Notes under the pieces: generated by a model
The model's input: the letters and a program-made list of their open reading frames with translations, nothing else
The model's database searches: none
Told to the model about the DNA's origin: nothing
NCBI GenBank assembly: GCA_902477755.1
Contig: CABSIK010000003.1
Coordinates: 62,001 to 126,000 of the forward strand
Length of the DNA stretch: 64,000 nucleotides
Direction: 5' to 3'
Origin: an uncultured Clostridia bacterium
GTDB lineage: Bacteria > Bacillota > Clostridia > Lachnospirales > Anaerotignaceae
Part shown: one piece after another, positions 16,527-25,278 of the stretch
How the letters are laid out: every line of letters starts with the position of its first letter
Numbering within the stretch: position 1 is the first letter of the stretch
Translations under genes and position numbers: made by a program

Positions 16527-17981
16527 TTATTTCATTTCTTTCAGAGCTTCTTTCAGGAAATCCCATGTACGCACGGTGGAAGAAATAGAAAGACGTTCTT
16601 CCGGTGTATGCACGTCAAACATGTTAGGGCCCAGAGAAACCATATCCAGCCAAGGCATTTTTTCCGCAAACAGACCACATTCTACACCAGCGTGGATAGC
16701 TGTCAGTTTGGGTTCTCTGCCTGTAGCTTTACGGTAAGCATCCTGCAGCAGCACCAGCAGTTTGGAATCATCACTATATACCCAGCCGGGGTAATCATTG
16801 CTGCTTTCTACCGCAGCACCGCAAAGCTGTGCAATGGTTTCAATCTTTTTGCAGATCACTTCTTTTCTGGAGGCTACCGCACTGCGGACAGCACTGTCGA
16901 AGTGAACGCCTTTTTCATCTGTGCGCACAACACCAATGTTGCTGGAGCTTTCTACCAGACCTTCAATGTCCATACTCATAGTTTCCACACCAAAGGGAAT
17001 CAGCAGCAGAATGGAAATAACATAATTTTTTGTTCCTTCTGTCATAACTTCTGTCACTGCTTCATTTGCTTTTTCCCATGTGATAATCATATCCGTTTCG
17101 GTGCGGTGATATTCCTGCTTAAGCATTTTTTCCATTTCCGCAACGATTTTTTCTGCTTCTTTTGCAGCGTCTGCTGTCATAGTCAGTACAGCATCTGCTT
17201 CTCTGCAGATAGCGTTGTCCATTTTGCCGCCGTCTACGCGTACCAAAGAGTAAGCCACTTTGCTCTGGAGTGCATCCAGCAGTCTGCCCATAAGTTTGTT
17301 TGCGCTTGCACGCTGCAAATTGATGTCACTGCCGGAATGGCCGCCTTTCAGTCCTCTGATCTGCAGTACATAAGCTTCTTCGCTGGCTTTCACAGCTTCT
17401 TTTTCCACAGGCAGTGTTACCTGTACTCTTCTGCCGCCGCAGCAGCTTACCAAGAATTCGCCTTCTTCTTCAGAGTCCATATTGATAAAGTAAGTGCCTT
17501 TCAGATCGGAAACATCCAATGCTTTTGCACCGTCCATACCTGTTTCTTCGTTGGTGGTGAATACTGCTTCCACAAAAGGATGTTCCAGTGTTGTGCTGTC
17601 CAGTACCGCCAGCATATACGCAACAGCAATACCGTTATCCGCGCCCAAAGTTGTGCCTTTTGCACGGATCATATCACCGTCGATTTCCAACTGAAGGGGA
17701 TCTTTTGTGAAATCATGTTCCACACTGCCCAGTTTTTCGCATACCATGTCGATATGTCCCTGGAAAATCACGCCGGGAGCCTGTTCATAGCCAGGTGTGG
17801 CAGCTTTTTTCACCACCACGTTATCTGCGGCATCTCTGCGGCATTCCAGTCCTCTTTCTTTGGCAAAATCCATGATATACTGCGCCAGTGCAGCTTCATT
17901 GCCGCTGCCATGAGGGATTTTTGTGATTTCCTCAAAAAAATAAAATACTTTGTCTGTACCCAAAGCATCTAAAACGCCCAT
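16527..17981 (-). CDS. pepD: Aminoacyl-histidine (beta-Ala-His type) dipeptidase PepD
   Basis: Cytoplasmic M20-family metallodipeptidase of 484 residues. Metal ligands are visible in FQGHIDMVCEK (about residue 80), GADNGIAVAYM (about 118), TTNEETGMDGAKAL (about 148) and near the end in AIHAGVECGLFAEK. The inserted dimerisation domain lies between them. It cleaves Xaa-His and other dipeptides to supply amino acids. The start at 17981 is set by AAGGAGG; the 38 extra codons upstream run into the promoter. It is likely co-transcribed with the AI-2E gene. Confidence 0.93.
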   Translation of the reverse strand: MGVLDALGTDKVFYFFEEITKIPHGSGNEAALAQYIMDFAKERGLECRRDAADNVVVKKAATPGYEQAPGVIFQGHIDMVCEKLGSVEHDFTKDPLQLEIDGDMIRAKGTTLGADNGIAVAYMLAVLDSTTLEHPFVEAVFTTNEETGMDGAKALDVSDLKGTYFINMDSEEEGEFLVSCCGGRRVQVTLPVEKEAVKASEEAYVLQIRGLKGGHSGSDINLQRASANKLMGRLLDALQSKVAYSLVRVDGGKMDNAICREADAVLTMTADAAKEAEKIVAEMEKMLKQEYHRTETDMIITWEKANEAVTEVMTEGTKNYVISILLLIPFGVETMSMDIEGLVESSSNIGVVRTDEKGVHFDSAVRSAVASRKEVICKKIETIAQLCGAAVESSNDYPGWVYSDDSKLLVLLQDAYRKATGREPKLTAIHAGVECGLFAEKMPWLDMVSLGPNMFDVHTPEERLSISSTVRTWDFLKEALKEMK

Positions 17982-18024
17982 TGTTCGTTCCTCCTTATAT
18001 TTTGTTTCTTTGTCAAACAACTCT

Positions 18025-18053
18025 ATGGTATCACTCTTTTTCCATTCTGTAAA
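18025..18053 (-). promoter_or_regulatory. Promoter of pepD
   Basis: TTTACA (18048-18053), 17 bases and TACCAT (18025-18030) on the minus strand, about 45 bases upstream of pepD. The -10 box is imperfect. Confidence 0.55.
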
Positions 18054-18166
18054 CCATTGCCGCCTTCCTTTTGCCCATAAAAAAAAGAAAACCACAAAAG
18101 CAGCTAAACTCCTTGTTTTCTTAATGGGAAATCTTCAGAAAAAACACACCTAACAAACCCTATAAA

Positions 18167-18214
18167 AATAAGAAAGCCGGAATCCTTTATATAATCAGGA
18201 TTTCAGCTTGCTTT
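18167..18214 (-). terminator. Repeat-family terminator, copy A, at the end of the phn operon
   Basis: On the minus strand AAGCTGAAATCCT pairs with AGGATTCCGGCTT around an A/T-rich loop, followed by TCTTATTTTTA. The same sequence pattern returns at 29604, 33095 and 34160, always after a minus-strand gene and in the same orientation. Confidence 0.8.
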
Positions 18215-18265
18215 GTTTTCTTATGAAGAACTTCTCTTTTGTAGTTTTCCTGCTTCTGATCATTT

Positions 18266-18874
18266 TCATTCAGAAACATCATATTTTTTTATGAATGTCT
18301 CTAAGTCCTCAAAATCCGCCATACGCCCTTTGATTTCATCATGAGACCAGTTCCACCATTGAATCCGTTCCAATGCAGCAATGATGTCATCAGAAAAGCG
18401 CATACGAATTTTCTTTGCCGGCACACCTGCCACCACTGTGTAGGGCGGTACATCATGGGTCACAACGGCACCACTGCCAACAACTGCCCCATTGCCGATA
18501 TTCACCCCCGGCATGACTGTCACGCCATGCCCCAGCCACACATCATTGCCGATGTGCACACGGGATTCCTTCCGCCATGCGAAAAACGCCTCATCATCTT
18601 CCCCGAAGCCAAACTGTTTCCGCCGGTAAGTAAAATGGTGCTGTGCCGGACGGGTATAGGTAGGGTGATTACCTGGATTGATGCGCACAAAACTTGCGAT
18701 GGAACAGAATTTTCCAATATCTGCCGCAAAAATCTGATTATATCCTGCGCAGTAGGTGTAATCCCCAAAGGTCACATCCTCCAGCTGGCTGTGTGCCTGC
18801 ACCTGTGTATATCGACCCAGTTTGGTATCAATAAGTACCACATCTTCTTCCACATTGTCATATTCTTTCAGCAC
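18266..18874 (-). CDS. Phosphonate-operon hexapeptide-repeat acyltransferase
   Basis: Left-handed beta-helix acyltransferase of 202 residues, related to xenobiotic acetyltransferases and to the hexapeptide protein often encoded at the end of phn operons. Repeats run through about residues 15-65 and 105-155. The active-site region HIGNDVWLGHGVTVMPGV (about residues 108-125) holds the catalytic histidine typical of the XAT class. The loop NPGNHPTYTRPAQHHFTY is also family-like. It begins at GTG, overlapping the end of the PHP gene by 7 bases. It may acylate an aminoalkyl-phosphonate or an intermediate, in the way PhnO does, but no activity is proven. It is the last gene of the phn operon. Confidence 0.85.
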   Translation of the reverse strand: MLKEYDNVEEDVVLIDTKLGRYTQVQAHSQLEDVTFGDYTYCAGYNQIFAADIGKFCSIASFVRINPGNHPTYTRPAQHHFTYRRKQFGFGEDDEAFFAWRKESRVHIGNDVWLGHGVTVMPGVNIGNGAVVGSGAVVTHDVPPYTVVAGVPAKKIRMRFSDDIIAALERIQWWNWSHDEIKGRMADFEDLETFIKKYDVSE

Positions 18875-19668
18875 AAAGCCTCTACCCCACTTTCTTCCGC
18901 CAGATATATCCCCAAATCCGGTGAAGCTTTTTCATATTTTCCATGAAAATCACTGCCTCCCGTCAAAAACAAGCCGTACACATCCGCATATCTGCGGATT
19001 TTTTCACGAGCCTCCTCGTTATTTGCAGGATGATTCAGTTCCAGACCTTTCAGACCTGCCTCCACCAGTTTTGGAATCAGGCAATCATTCTTCTGCTGTC
19101 CGCTATGGGCAAGAACAGCCTTTCCGCCAGCTGCCGTAATGACTCGAACGGCTTCGTAAGGATCCAGATACTTGATGTCAAAATGGCAAATGCCATTATT
19201 TTTGAATACACGCTGGTAAAATTCGCCGAACATATCCGGCGCCTGCCCTGTCTGTACCAGATATTCCATGATGTGCTGTTTATAGATATACTTTCCATCT
19301 GCCCGACGGATTTTGTCCAGATCCACATGATAGCCATGCTCCTGCAAAACGGCAATCTGCTTCATTGAATTTTCATGTCTGGCTTTCAAAAGGGGATGTA
19401 CAAAATCCTCCACCAATTCCACATCCTGAATGTCATATCCCAGAATATGCACCCGTTTATCCACCGTATAGTCATAGGCAGAAATCTCAATGCCCGGAAT
19501 CACTTTCACAGGCAGCCCCTCAGGAATCTGAGAAGCATGAGAGAGTGTATCATGGTCTGTCACTGCAATGACATCCAGACCATTTTTCGCTGCCATCTCT
19601 GCCAGCTCTCCAATGGTATAGCTGCCATCAGAAACGCGGGAATGCATATGTAAATCTGCTTTGATCAT
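18868..19668 (-). CDS. PHP-domain phosphoesterase, probable cyclic phosphate dihydrolase PhnPP
   Basis: PHP-family metal-dependent phosphoesterase of 266 residues. Metal-site motifs are DLHMHSRVSDGS (residues 5-16), AVTDHDTLSHA (about 35), PGIEISAY (about 58), VLAHSGQQ (about 190) and GGSDFHGK near 240. It overlaps phnL by 4 bases. E. lenta PhnPP, a PHP enzyme from a phn operon, hydrolyses 5-phosphoribosyl 1,2-cyclic phosphate (the PhnJ product) through ribose 2,5-bisphosphate to ribose 5-phosphate and phosphate. The same position here, and the absence of phnP and phnN, make this the best assignment. Activity as a nucleoside 3',5'-bisphosphate nucleotidase cannot be ruled out by sequence alone. 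Confidence 0.82.
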   Translation of the reverse strand: MIKADLHMHSRVSDGSYTIGELAEMAAKNGLDVIAVTDHDTLSHASQIPEGLPVKVIPGIEISAYDYTVDKRVHILGYDIQDVELVEDFVHPLLKARHENSMKQIAVLQEHGYHVDLDKIRRADGKYIYKQHIMEYLVQTGQAPDMFGEFYQRVFKNNGICHFDIKYLDPYEAVRVITAAGGKAVLAHSGQQKNDCLIPKLVEAGLKGLELNHPANNEEAREKIRRYADVYGLFLTGGSDFHGKYEKASPDLGIYLAEESGVEALC

Positions 19669-20357
19669 TGGAACGTCCCCTCCGAAATATTGAATACCTT
19701 GTCACACAATCCATCCATAAATTCCAAGTCATGGAAAATACCGATCATACTGGTGCCTTTTTCTTTCAGCTGCATGAGCATGTCTTTTACCAGAAGCTTT
19801 GTTTTGTTGTCCAAAGACGCTGTAGGTTCATCCAGCAGCATCAGTCTGGGCTGTTTTACCATGGTATGGGCAAGATTCAGACGCAGGCGTTCCCCACCGG
19901 AAAATGTATTGGGGTACAAGTCCCACAGAGGCTCCGGCAGACGGAAATATCGCAGCATGGCTTCTGCTTTTTCTTTCGCTTCCGCCGCATCCACACCTCT
20001 TTCCAACAGGGCATTCATCACATGTTCTCTAGCTGTGGTACGGGGCATCACATTCAGAAACTGGGAAACATAACCGATTTCATTTTTCCGCAGGAACAAA
20101 ATCTGTCTTTCCGGTGCTGTAGTCAACTCCACTTCCCCAAAGGCTTCACTCTGGTAAGTGATTTTTCCGGTGGATGCCAGATAAGTGCGATGAATACATT
20201 TTAATATGGTAGATTTTCCGGCGCCGGACAGCCCTACAATACCAATAAACTGTCCCTGTTCCAAAGTAAAGTTAATATTCTGACAGGAATGGATTTCTTT
20301 CTTTGCGTTATGCAGATAAAAATTCTTTGCCAGATTTTCGATTTTCAGAATTTCCAT
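19665..20357 (-). CDS. phnL: C-P lyase system ATPase PhnL
   Basis: ABC-type ATPase of 230 residues with no transmembrane partner, required for coupling phosphonate to the ribose of ATP. Walker A is GLSGAGKST (about residues 42-50), the signature is FSGGERLRLNLAHT (about 157), and Walker B is LMLLDEPTASLD (about 177). The segment VSQFLNVMPR after the Q-loop is PhnL-like. It starts at an ATG behind AGGAGG, 2 bases after phnM. Here phnL follows phnM, whereas in E. coli it precedes it. The product forms part of the PhnGHIJKL assembly. Confidence 0.93.
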   Translation of the reverse strand: MEILKIENLAKNFYLHNAKKEIHSCQNINFTLEQGQFIGIVGLSGAGKSTILKCIHRTYLASTGKITYQSEAFGEVELTTAPERQILFLRKNEIGYVSQFLNVMPRTTAREHVMNALLERGVDAAEAKEKAEAMLRYFRLPEPLWDLYPNTFSGGERLRLNLAHTMVKQPRLMLLDEPTASLDNKTKLLVKDMLMQLKEKGTSMIGIFHDLEFMDGLCDKVFNISEGTFQ

Positions 20358-20359
20358 AA

Positions 20360-21529
20360 TTACCTCCTGTATTCCACCCGAGATGTGGTACGTCCATCTA
20401 CCAGCACATGGGTGATGACGGGATAGCCGTCCAAAACATCAATGATGAGCAAATCCGCTTTTTTCCCAGGAGCGATAGAGCCATAGTCCTCTGCCACTCC
20501 CACTGCCTTTGCCGGATTCAGCGTTGCTTTCTGAACCATCTGGGGCAGGTCGATGCCTGCTTCTTCATGCATCTTGAATACGCCATGAAGAATTGCCGGT
20601 GGATAGTAATCGGAACAAAGGACATCTGCACAGCCTGCCTCAATGGCTTCTGCCGCAGACATATTGCCGGAATGGCTGCCGCCCAGCAGGATATTGGGTG
20701 CACCTACAACGGTATAAAATCCTAAACTTCTGGCTTCTTTTGCTGTTTCAATATTGATGGGGAATTCACTGATATCTACGCCAATTTTTTCATTGATCTG
20801 CAATTTTTCTTTTGTATCATCGTCATGAGAAGCCACCGCAATGCCATTAGCATGGGCAAGCTCACAAAGTTCTTTCATTTGCGCAAAAGAAAGAACTTCT
20901 TTGTGGTTCTGTTTTTCCAGCAGTTCCGCAAATTCTTCTTCCTTGATTTCCCGGTTCTGGTATTTTTCCAGCACTTTGTAGTACAAATCCAGATTGCGGT
21001 ACTGTCCCTGTCCGGGAGAATGATCCATAAAGGAAATTTCGTCAATCATTTTCTTTTCGATCATCTCTTTGGCAATGCCGTAAGCGCCAATATTGTCGAT
21101 TTCCAAACGCAGATGGAAACGATGGTGGATCAGGTGATTTCTTTCGTGGATGTCTCGAATGAGGTCAGCAATCTTCCGCACATTTTCCTGAGTGCGCAGA
21201 GGAGATTTGCCAAACATTTCATCTTTATATAAAGAAAGGGAATGGTAAATGGTGGTGATGCCCAAGTGAAGCAGTTCCCTTTCGCATTCTTTCAACGCCA
21301 ATTCAAAATCAAATTTTGCCGTAGGTCTTGGCAAAATAAACTGCTCAATCTTATCAGAATGTATATCGATAAAGCCGGGTGTCACATAACGCCCATGGGC
21401 ATCAATGACACGTTCTGCTTCAGGCACTTCATCGGAAAAGCCCAAAATGCGGTCTCCTTCGATGAGCAGTACCTTTCCTTCCAAAATGGAATCTTCCAGC
21501 ACAATACGGCCGTTTTTAATTGCAATCAC
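20360..21529 (-). CDS. phnM: Alpha-D-ribose 1-methylphosphonate 5-triphosphate diphosphatase PhnM
   Basis: Amidohydrolase-fold enzyme that removes pyrophosphate from ribose 1-alkylphosphonate 5-triphosphate to give the PhnJ substrate. Metal-binding motifs include GFIDIHSDKIEQF (about residues 51-63), SFMDHSPGQGQYR (about 165) and AVASHDDDTKEK (about 230), with a C-terminal beta sandwich (GKKADLLIID). The start is GTG at 21529, 11 bases after GGAGG; no ATG is available in frame after the phnK stop. The product is about 389 residues, near the E. coli length. Confidence 0.95.
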   Translation of the reverse strand: MIAIKNGRIVLEDSILEGKVLLIEGDRILGFSDEVPEAERVIDAHGRYVTPGFIDIHSDKIEQFILPRPTAKFDFELALKECERELLHLGITTIYHSLSLYKDEMFGKSPLRTQENVRKIADLIRDIHERNHLIHHRFHLRLEIDNIGAYGIAKEMIEKKMIDEISFMDHSPGQGQYRNLDLYYKVLEKYQNREIKEEEFAELLEKQNHKEVLSFAQMKELCELAHANGIAVASHDDDTKEKLQINEKIGVDISEFPINIETAKEARSLGFYTVVGAPNILLGGSHSGNMSAAEAIEAGCADVLCSDYYPPAILHGVFKMHEEAGIDLPQMVQKATLNPAKAVGVAEDYGSIAPGKKADLLIIDVLDGYPVITHVLVDGRTTSRVEYRR

Positions 21530-21545
21530 GATGTTTGTTACCTCC

Positions 21546-22373
21546 TTACAACAATGAGTGAACCAGCTGCTGTGTATAAGCATGCTGAGGGTCTTCCAAA
21601 ATCTGGTCTGTCAGTCCGCTTTCGATGATTTTCCCATCCAGCATAACGATGGTGCGGTCTGCCAGCATACGAATGACCGCCAAATCATGGGAAACCAGCA
21701 AAATGGAAATGCCATATTTCGCTTTGATCTTACGAATCAAATCCAGTACGCGTGCCTGTACAGACAAGTCCAGACCTGTGGTGACTTCGTCCAACAAAAG
21801 CAAAGAAGGATTATTTGCCAGTGCTTTGGAAATCTGCACACGCTGCTGCATACCGCCGGAGAAGTTTTTCGGTGCTTCTTTCATACGGGAAGTGAGGATT
21901 TCCACTGCTTCCAGCAGTTCTTCCGCTCTGGCTGTCATTTGCCCTGCGTTTCTGCTGCCGGCAGCGATGATTTTTTCCGCGATGTTGGATGCGGCAGAAT
22001 AGTCCATCCGCAGCCCTCTGACGGGATTCTGGTACACCATACCCATAATGTTGTTGCGGATTTTTCTTTTTTCCAATGGACTTGCGTCCCAGATATTCTT
22101 TTTGCCTTCGCCGTAATTCTGCAAATATGCCTTGCCTTCTGTGGGAATCAGGTCAAAATACAGGCTCTGCATCAATGTAGATTTGCCGGAACCGCTTTCC
22201 CCAACGATACCCAGCACTTCCCCGGGATAAACCTCCAGAGAAATATCATTTGCTGCCCAAACAGTGCCGCAAACGGTGCAGCGATTTTTTTCCAGATGAT
22301 CTTTGCAGTGAGGGCAGCCTTCGCCATAGCGCATAGTCAGGTGTTCCACCTGCAAAACGGGTGTTTCTGCCAT
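21546..22373 (-). CDS. phnK: C-P lyase system ATPase PhnK with a Cys4 insertion
   Basis: ABC-type ATPase of 275 residues that docks on the PhnGHIJ core. Walker A is GESGSGKST (about residue 58), the signature is FSGGMQQRVQISKA (about 165), Walker B is LLLLDEVTTGLD (about 184), and the H-loop is SHDLAVIR. Near the N terminus, between the first strand and the Walker A region, lie C20, C23, C32 and C35 in CPHC and CTVC pairs, a zinc-ribbon-like insertion that I do not recall in E. coli PhnK. The start overlaps the phnJ stop by one base (TAATG). Expression is coupled within the operon. Confidence 0.93.
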   Translation of the reverse strand: MAETPVLQVEHLTMRYGEGCPHCKDHLEKNRCTVCGTVWAANDISLEVYPGEVLGIVGESGSGKSTLMQSLYFDLIPTEGKAYLQNYGEGKKNIWDASPLEKRKIRNNIMGMVYQNPVRGLRMDYSAASNIAEKIIAAGSRNAGQMTARAEELLEAVEILTSRMKEAPKNFSGGMQQRVQISKALANNPSLLLLDEVTTGLDLSVQARVLDLIRKIKAKYGISILLVSHDLAVIRMLADRTIVMLDGKIIESGLTDQILEDPQHAYTQQLVHSLL

Positions 22374-23203
22374 TATCCTCGTACCTCCTTACAATAAGAT
22401 GTGTCGGAGCACTGATAATATCTTTCCCCCGTCACAGCGTCATAAATTTCGTCCAGATAGGTGTCTGTACTGCCGCACAGACGGCATTTATTGCCTTTGA
22501 AGCTTTCTTTTTCAAAGGGCACATCGTCAAATGCCAGAGAAACCACTTTGGTATGAGGTGGAATTGCATAAATCTTCTTTTCACGCCCTGCCCCAAACAG
22601 ATACAGACACTCTGCTTCATGGAGTTTTGGATTGTCAAACTTGGGAATGGGGCTTGGATTCATGATGTAGCGATCTTCCACCATACAGGGATATTCTGTA
22701 CTGATGGTGACTTTGCCGTATTTCACCAGACTTTCGTATAACTGGAGCCAGATGGGTGCATAATCCAGTTCCGCATGCATCCGTTTTGTCACTTCTTCTT
22801 TGGGTTCTACAATACGCAGCGGTTCGGGAATGGGTACCTGCAATACCAGAATCTGGTCATTGCGCATGGGTACTTCCGGCACACGGTGACGAGTCTGCAC
22901 AATGGTGGCATCCTGTGTCCGAGTGGTACAAGGCACATTGGTGCACATCTTCACAAACTTTTTGATATTCACTGCATTGACGCTCTCGTCACTGCCTTGG
23001 TCGATAACTTTCAGTGTGTCATCAGGACCAATGAGTGATAATGTCAGCTGAATGCCGCCAGTACCCCAACCTCTGCCAATGGGCAGTTCCCGAGAAGCAA
23101 AGGGCACCTGATAACCGGGAATGGCTACAGCTTTTAATATGGAACGGCGAATTTCCCGTTTGGAGCCTTCATCCAGAAAGGCGTAATTATAACTGTCAAT
23201 CAT
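22373..23203 (-). CDS. phnJ: Alpha-D-ribose 1-methylphosphonate 5-phosphate C-P lyase PhnJ
   Basis: Radical SAM enzyme that breaks the carbon-phosphorus bond, releasing the hydrocarbon and 5-phosphoribosyl 1,2-cyclic phosphate. The C-terminal cysteines CRLC and CSDTSYC (residues 240, 243, 265 and 271 from the chosen start) match the E. coli set: three bind the 4Fe-4S cluster and the last is the thiyl radical cysteine. IGRGWGTGGIQLTLSLIG (about residues 44-61) is a strongly conserved family segment. The ATG at 23203 follows GGAGGG and overlaps the phnI stop by 8 bases. Length of 276 residues is almost the same as E. coli. Confidence 0.97.
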   Translation of the reverse strand: MIDSYNYAFLDEGSKREIRRSILKAVAIPGYQVPFASRELPIGRGWGTGGIQLTLSLIGPDDTLKVIDQGSDESVNAVNIKKFVKMCTNVPCTTRTQDATIVQTRHRVPEVPMRNDQILVLQVPIPEPLRIVEPKEEVTKRMHAELDYAPIWLQLYESLVKYGKVTISTEYPCMVEDRYIMNPSPIPKFDNPKLHEAECLYLFGAGREKKIYAIPPHTKVVSLAFDDVPFEKESFKGNKCRLCGSTDTYLDEIYDAVTGERYYQCSDTSYCKEVRG

Positions 23204-24263
23204 GATTGTTTTCCCTCCGTGTTTTTCTGACTGCATCCAATTTGGACTGGAATGTGACATAGTGCGGCAGTTTCAAATGAGAAATGAAGCCGTTCATTTC
23301 CAAGCTGTCCCCATGCATCAGCACAAATTCCTCATCCTGTGTGGGATAATCGCCGCCGGCATCCAGTTCTCTGTCGATGACCGCCATGGCAATGGCTTTG
23401 TTTTCGTTTCTGCCAAAAACAGCACCATAACCACAAGCCAGCTTCAAAGCGTCTTTATCTTCTGCTTCGTTGAACACTTCCACTTCTGTCAGCATCACTT
23501 CCCCAATCCACAGGGCTTCGCCTTCCTGCTGCAAATAAGGGATTTCCAGTTCTACATAACCGGTACGCAGTTCCCCAACAGTAGGATGCACCTGACCGAA
23601 GCCACGGAGCACGGAATAAGCCAAACCGGAAATAAAACCTGCATCCGCTCTTGTCAGTGTCTGCAATCTGGCACTGCGGCTAGCAGGAAATTCCAGCAGA
23701 TTTTCCGTTACATCATAGGGAGGTTCCTCATTGATGGGGAAACGCTCGATGAGCCCTTCTGTTTTCAGTTCATCGGATACACGACCGCAAGCTTCCATGG
23801 GAACAGGTTCCTGTCCTTCTACCATTTCTTCCATACGATGATGCAGTTTTGCCGCATCTTCATTTTTCAAATCGAAATGCATCAAGCGGTGGGTATAGTC
23901 ATAAGTGGCGCCCAAAATCTGACCGCCTTGTATATCTTTAAACGCGGCAGAGATACGGCGCACAATGCGCATGTTTTTCGTATCTGCCACATAGGTGTCG
24001 TAAGAACGCTTCAGTGTGGAACGGTAAGCACGCAGCAGAAATACTGCTTCTTCCACAGAGCCTTCGCACTGTTTCAGTGCCAATGCCGCATATTCTTTGG
24101 CATACAGACCTGCTTCACTCATGACACGGTCTACCAGCAGGCTCATTTTTTCCTGGATCACTTCCAGTTCCACATCTTTTTCCGTTTTGCTGCGGTAAAA
24201 ATCCAACAGCGCAATGCTGGCTGCGATGGCTTCCTCGCCGCCGGATACTGCTACATAAGCCAT
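23196..24263 (-). CDS. phnI: C-P lyase core subunit PhnI
   Basis: Nucleosidase-type core subunit that, with PhnG, PhnH and PhnL, replaces the adenine of ATP with the phosphonate. The start MAYVAVSGGEEAIAAS is the family hallmark and is preceded by AGGAGG. Further conserved blocks are FKDIQGGQILGATYDYTHR (about residues 107-125) and PTVGELRTGYVELEIP (about 225). Length of about 355 residues matches the family. The stop overlaps phnJ by 8 bases and the start is 1 base after phnH. Confidence 0.96.
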   Translation of the reverse strand: MAYVAVSGGEEAIAASIALLDFYRSKTEKDVELEVIQEKMSLLVDRVMSEAGLYAKEYAALALKQCEGSVEEAVFLLRAYRSTLKRSYDTYVADTKNMRIVRRISAAFKDIQGGQILGATYDYTHRLMHFDLKNEDAAKLHHRMEEMVEGQEPVPMEACGRVSDELKTEGLIERFPINEEPPYDVTENLLEFPASRSARLQTLTRADAGFISGLAYSVLRGFGQVHPTVGELRTGYVELEIPYLQQEGEALWIGEVMLTEVEVFNEAEDKDALKLACGYGAVFGRNENKAIAMAVIDRELDAGGDYPTQDEEFVLMHGDSLEMNGFISHLKLPHYVTFQSKLDAVRKTRRENNHD

Positions 24264-24264
24264 A

Positions 24265-24840
24265 TTATTTATCCTCCTTCTTGACCATTCTGGGAATGCA
24301 GAACAGTTCCCCTTCTGGGGATACAAAAATCATGTCTACCCCCTGAGGGTATTCATATGCCTGTTCTGCACGCAAACGAAAGGCTTCTTCCAACACCACC
24401 GGGCTTTGGAATGTTTCCACTCCATCCACACCAGGACCGGAAATGCTGCAAGGTACATTTCTTTCCCCACTGCACCCAATGATGAGGGTTGCAGAGGTGT
24501 GGGGATTTTCCAAAGTGCCTCTTTTCGCCTTTGCAAAGGCTTCCAGCAGATGTTCTTCTTCTGTTACGAAAACATAATCCGCTTCTTCCAGTGTCTTTTT
24601 TTCTGCATGAGTCAGCAAAAGGATCTGTTCATCCAGCTCTGTATGTCCAAAGGTATAAAAACCTGTATTTTTATCCAAAAGTGTCATGGCAAGAGTCAGC
24701 ATTTCTGGTTTGCTGCCATAGAGTTTTTCTGCGCCTTCCTGAATAGAAACCACACGGGAAGGGTTTGCCATGGCATCCAGCAGCAAACGAAATGTTTTTT
24801 GTGTATCAAATATATCGTCAAATGTATGTAACTGTTTCAT
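24265..24840 (-). CDS. phnH: C-P lyase core subunit PhnH
   Basis: Core subunit of the PhnGHIJ complex, structurally related to PLP-dependent transferases but without the cofactor. Conserved features are FRLLLDAMANPSRV near the N terminus, LTLAMTLLDKNTGFY (about residue 47) and CSISGPGVDG in the C-terminal half. ATG codons at 24843 and 24840 are both possible; 24840 has the better spacing (7 bases) from GGAGG. The start nearly overlaps the phnG stop. Length is about 191 residues. Confidence 0.93.
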   Translation of the reverse strand: MKQLHTFDDIFDTQKTFRLLLDAMANPSRVVSIQEGAEKLYGSKPEMLTLAMTLLDKNTGFYTFGHTELDEQILLLTHAEKKTLEEADYVFVTEEEHLLEAFAKAKRGTLENPHTSATLIIGCSGERNVPCSISGPGVDGVETFQSPVVLEEAFRLRAEQAYEYPQGVDMIFVSPEGELFCIPRMVKKEDK

Positions 24841-24842
24841 CA

Positions 24843-25262
24843 TCAAGCCTCCGGTGTCACGGTTGTAAAGTTGACCATTGTCTGCATAAACATGGCATTT
24901 TCTTTTTCCACTCTGGTCTGCTGTGCTTTTTCCAGCTCTACCAGCAGCCCTTCATCTGTAAAGACGCCTTTGTTGCATGCCGCGTCAATGATGGCCATAT
25001 CCAGTACTTTTTCAAAATCATCCCCCATGATAACTGCCATGCCTTTTGTGCCGCCCAGACACACAATGGCTTCGCAGACGATGACTTCCCCCAGAAAGAA
25101 TAAGGTTTCTTTCACAGGGTCACGCATCTTAATCATGGTCAGTGATTTTTCCGGTGCTTTGATCACAGTCACCTCATATTGTTTTCTGATTTTTTCCGCC
25201 ATTTGCCGCACTTGGGCAGCATGAGCTTTTGCCAATATTTTGGATAATCTCCGTTTTTCCAT
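24843..25262 (-). CDS. phnG: C-P lyase core subunit PhnG
   Basis: Small core subunit (139 residues) needed with PhnI for the first, ATP-dependent step. The conserved segments FFLGEVIVCEAIVCLGG (about residues 55-71) and VLDMAIIDAACNKG (about 87) identify it. A helical C-terminal end follows. The ribosome binding site AAAGGAAAC precedes the ATG. It follows phnE by 16 bases and is the first of the catalytic genes after the transporter set. Confidence 0.95.
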   Translation of the reverse strand: MEKRRLSKILAKAHAAQVRQMAEKIRKQYEVTVIKAPEKSLTMIKMRDPVKETLFFLGEVIVCEAIVCLGGTKGMAVIMGDDFEKVLDMAIIDAACNKGVFTDEGLLVELEKAQQTRVEKENAMFMQTMVNFTTVTPEA

Positions 25263-25278
25263 TTTGTTGTTTCCTTTC

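Noticed and set aside
16269..17972. 567-codon open frame on the plus strand opposite pepD
   Set aside because: Shadow of pepD: very Phe/His/Cys-rich, no start site, no domain, and pepD has complete M20 motifs.
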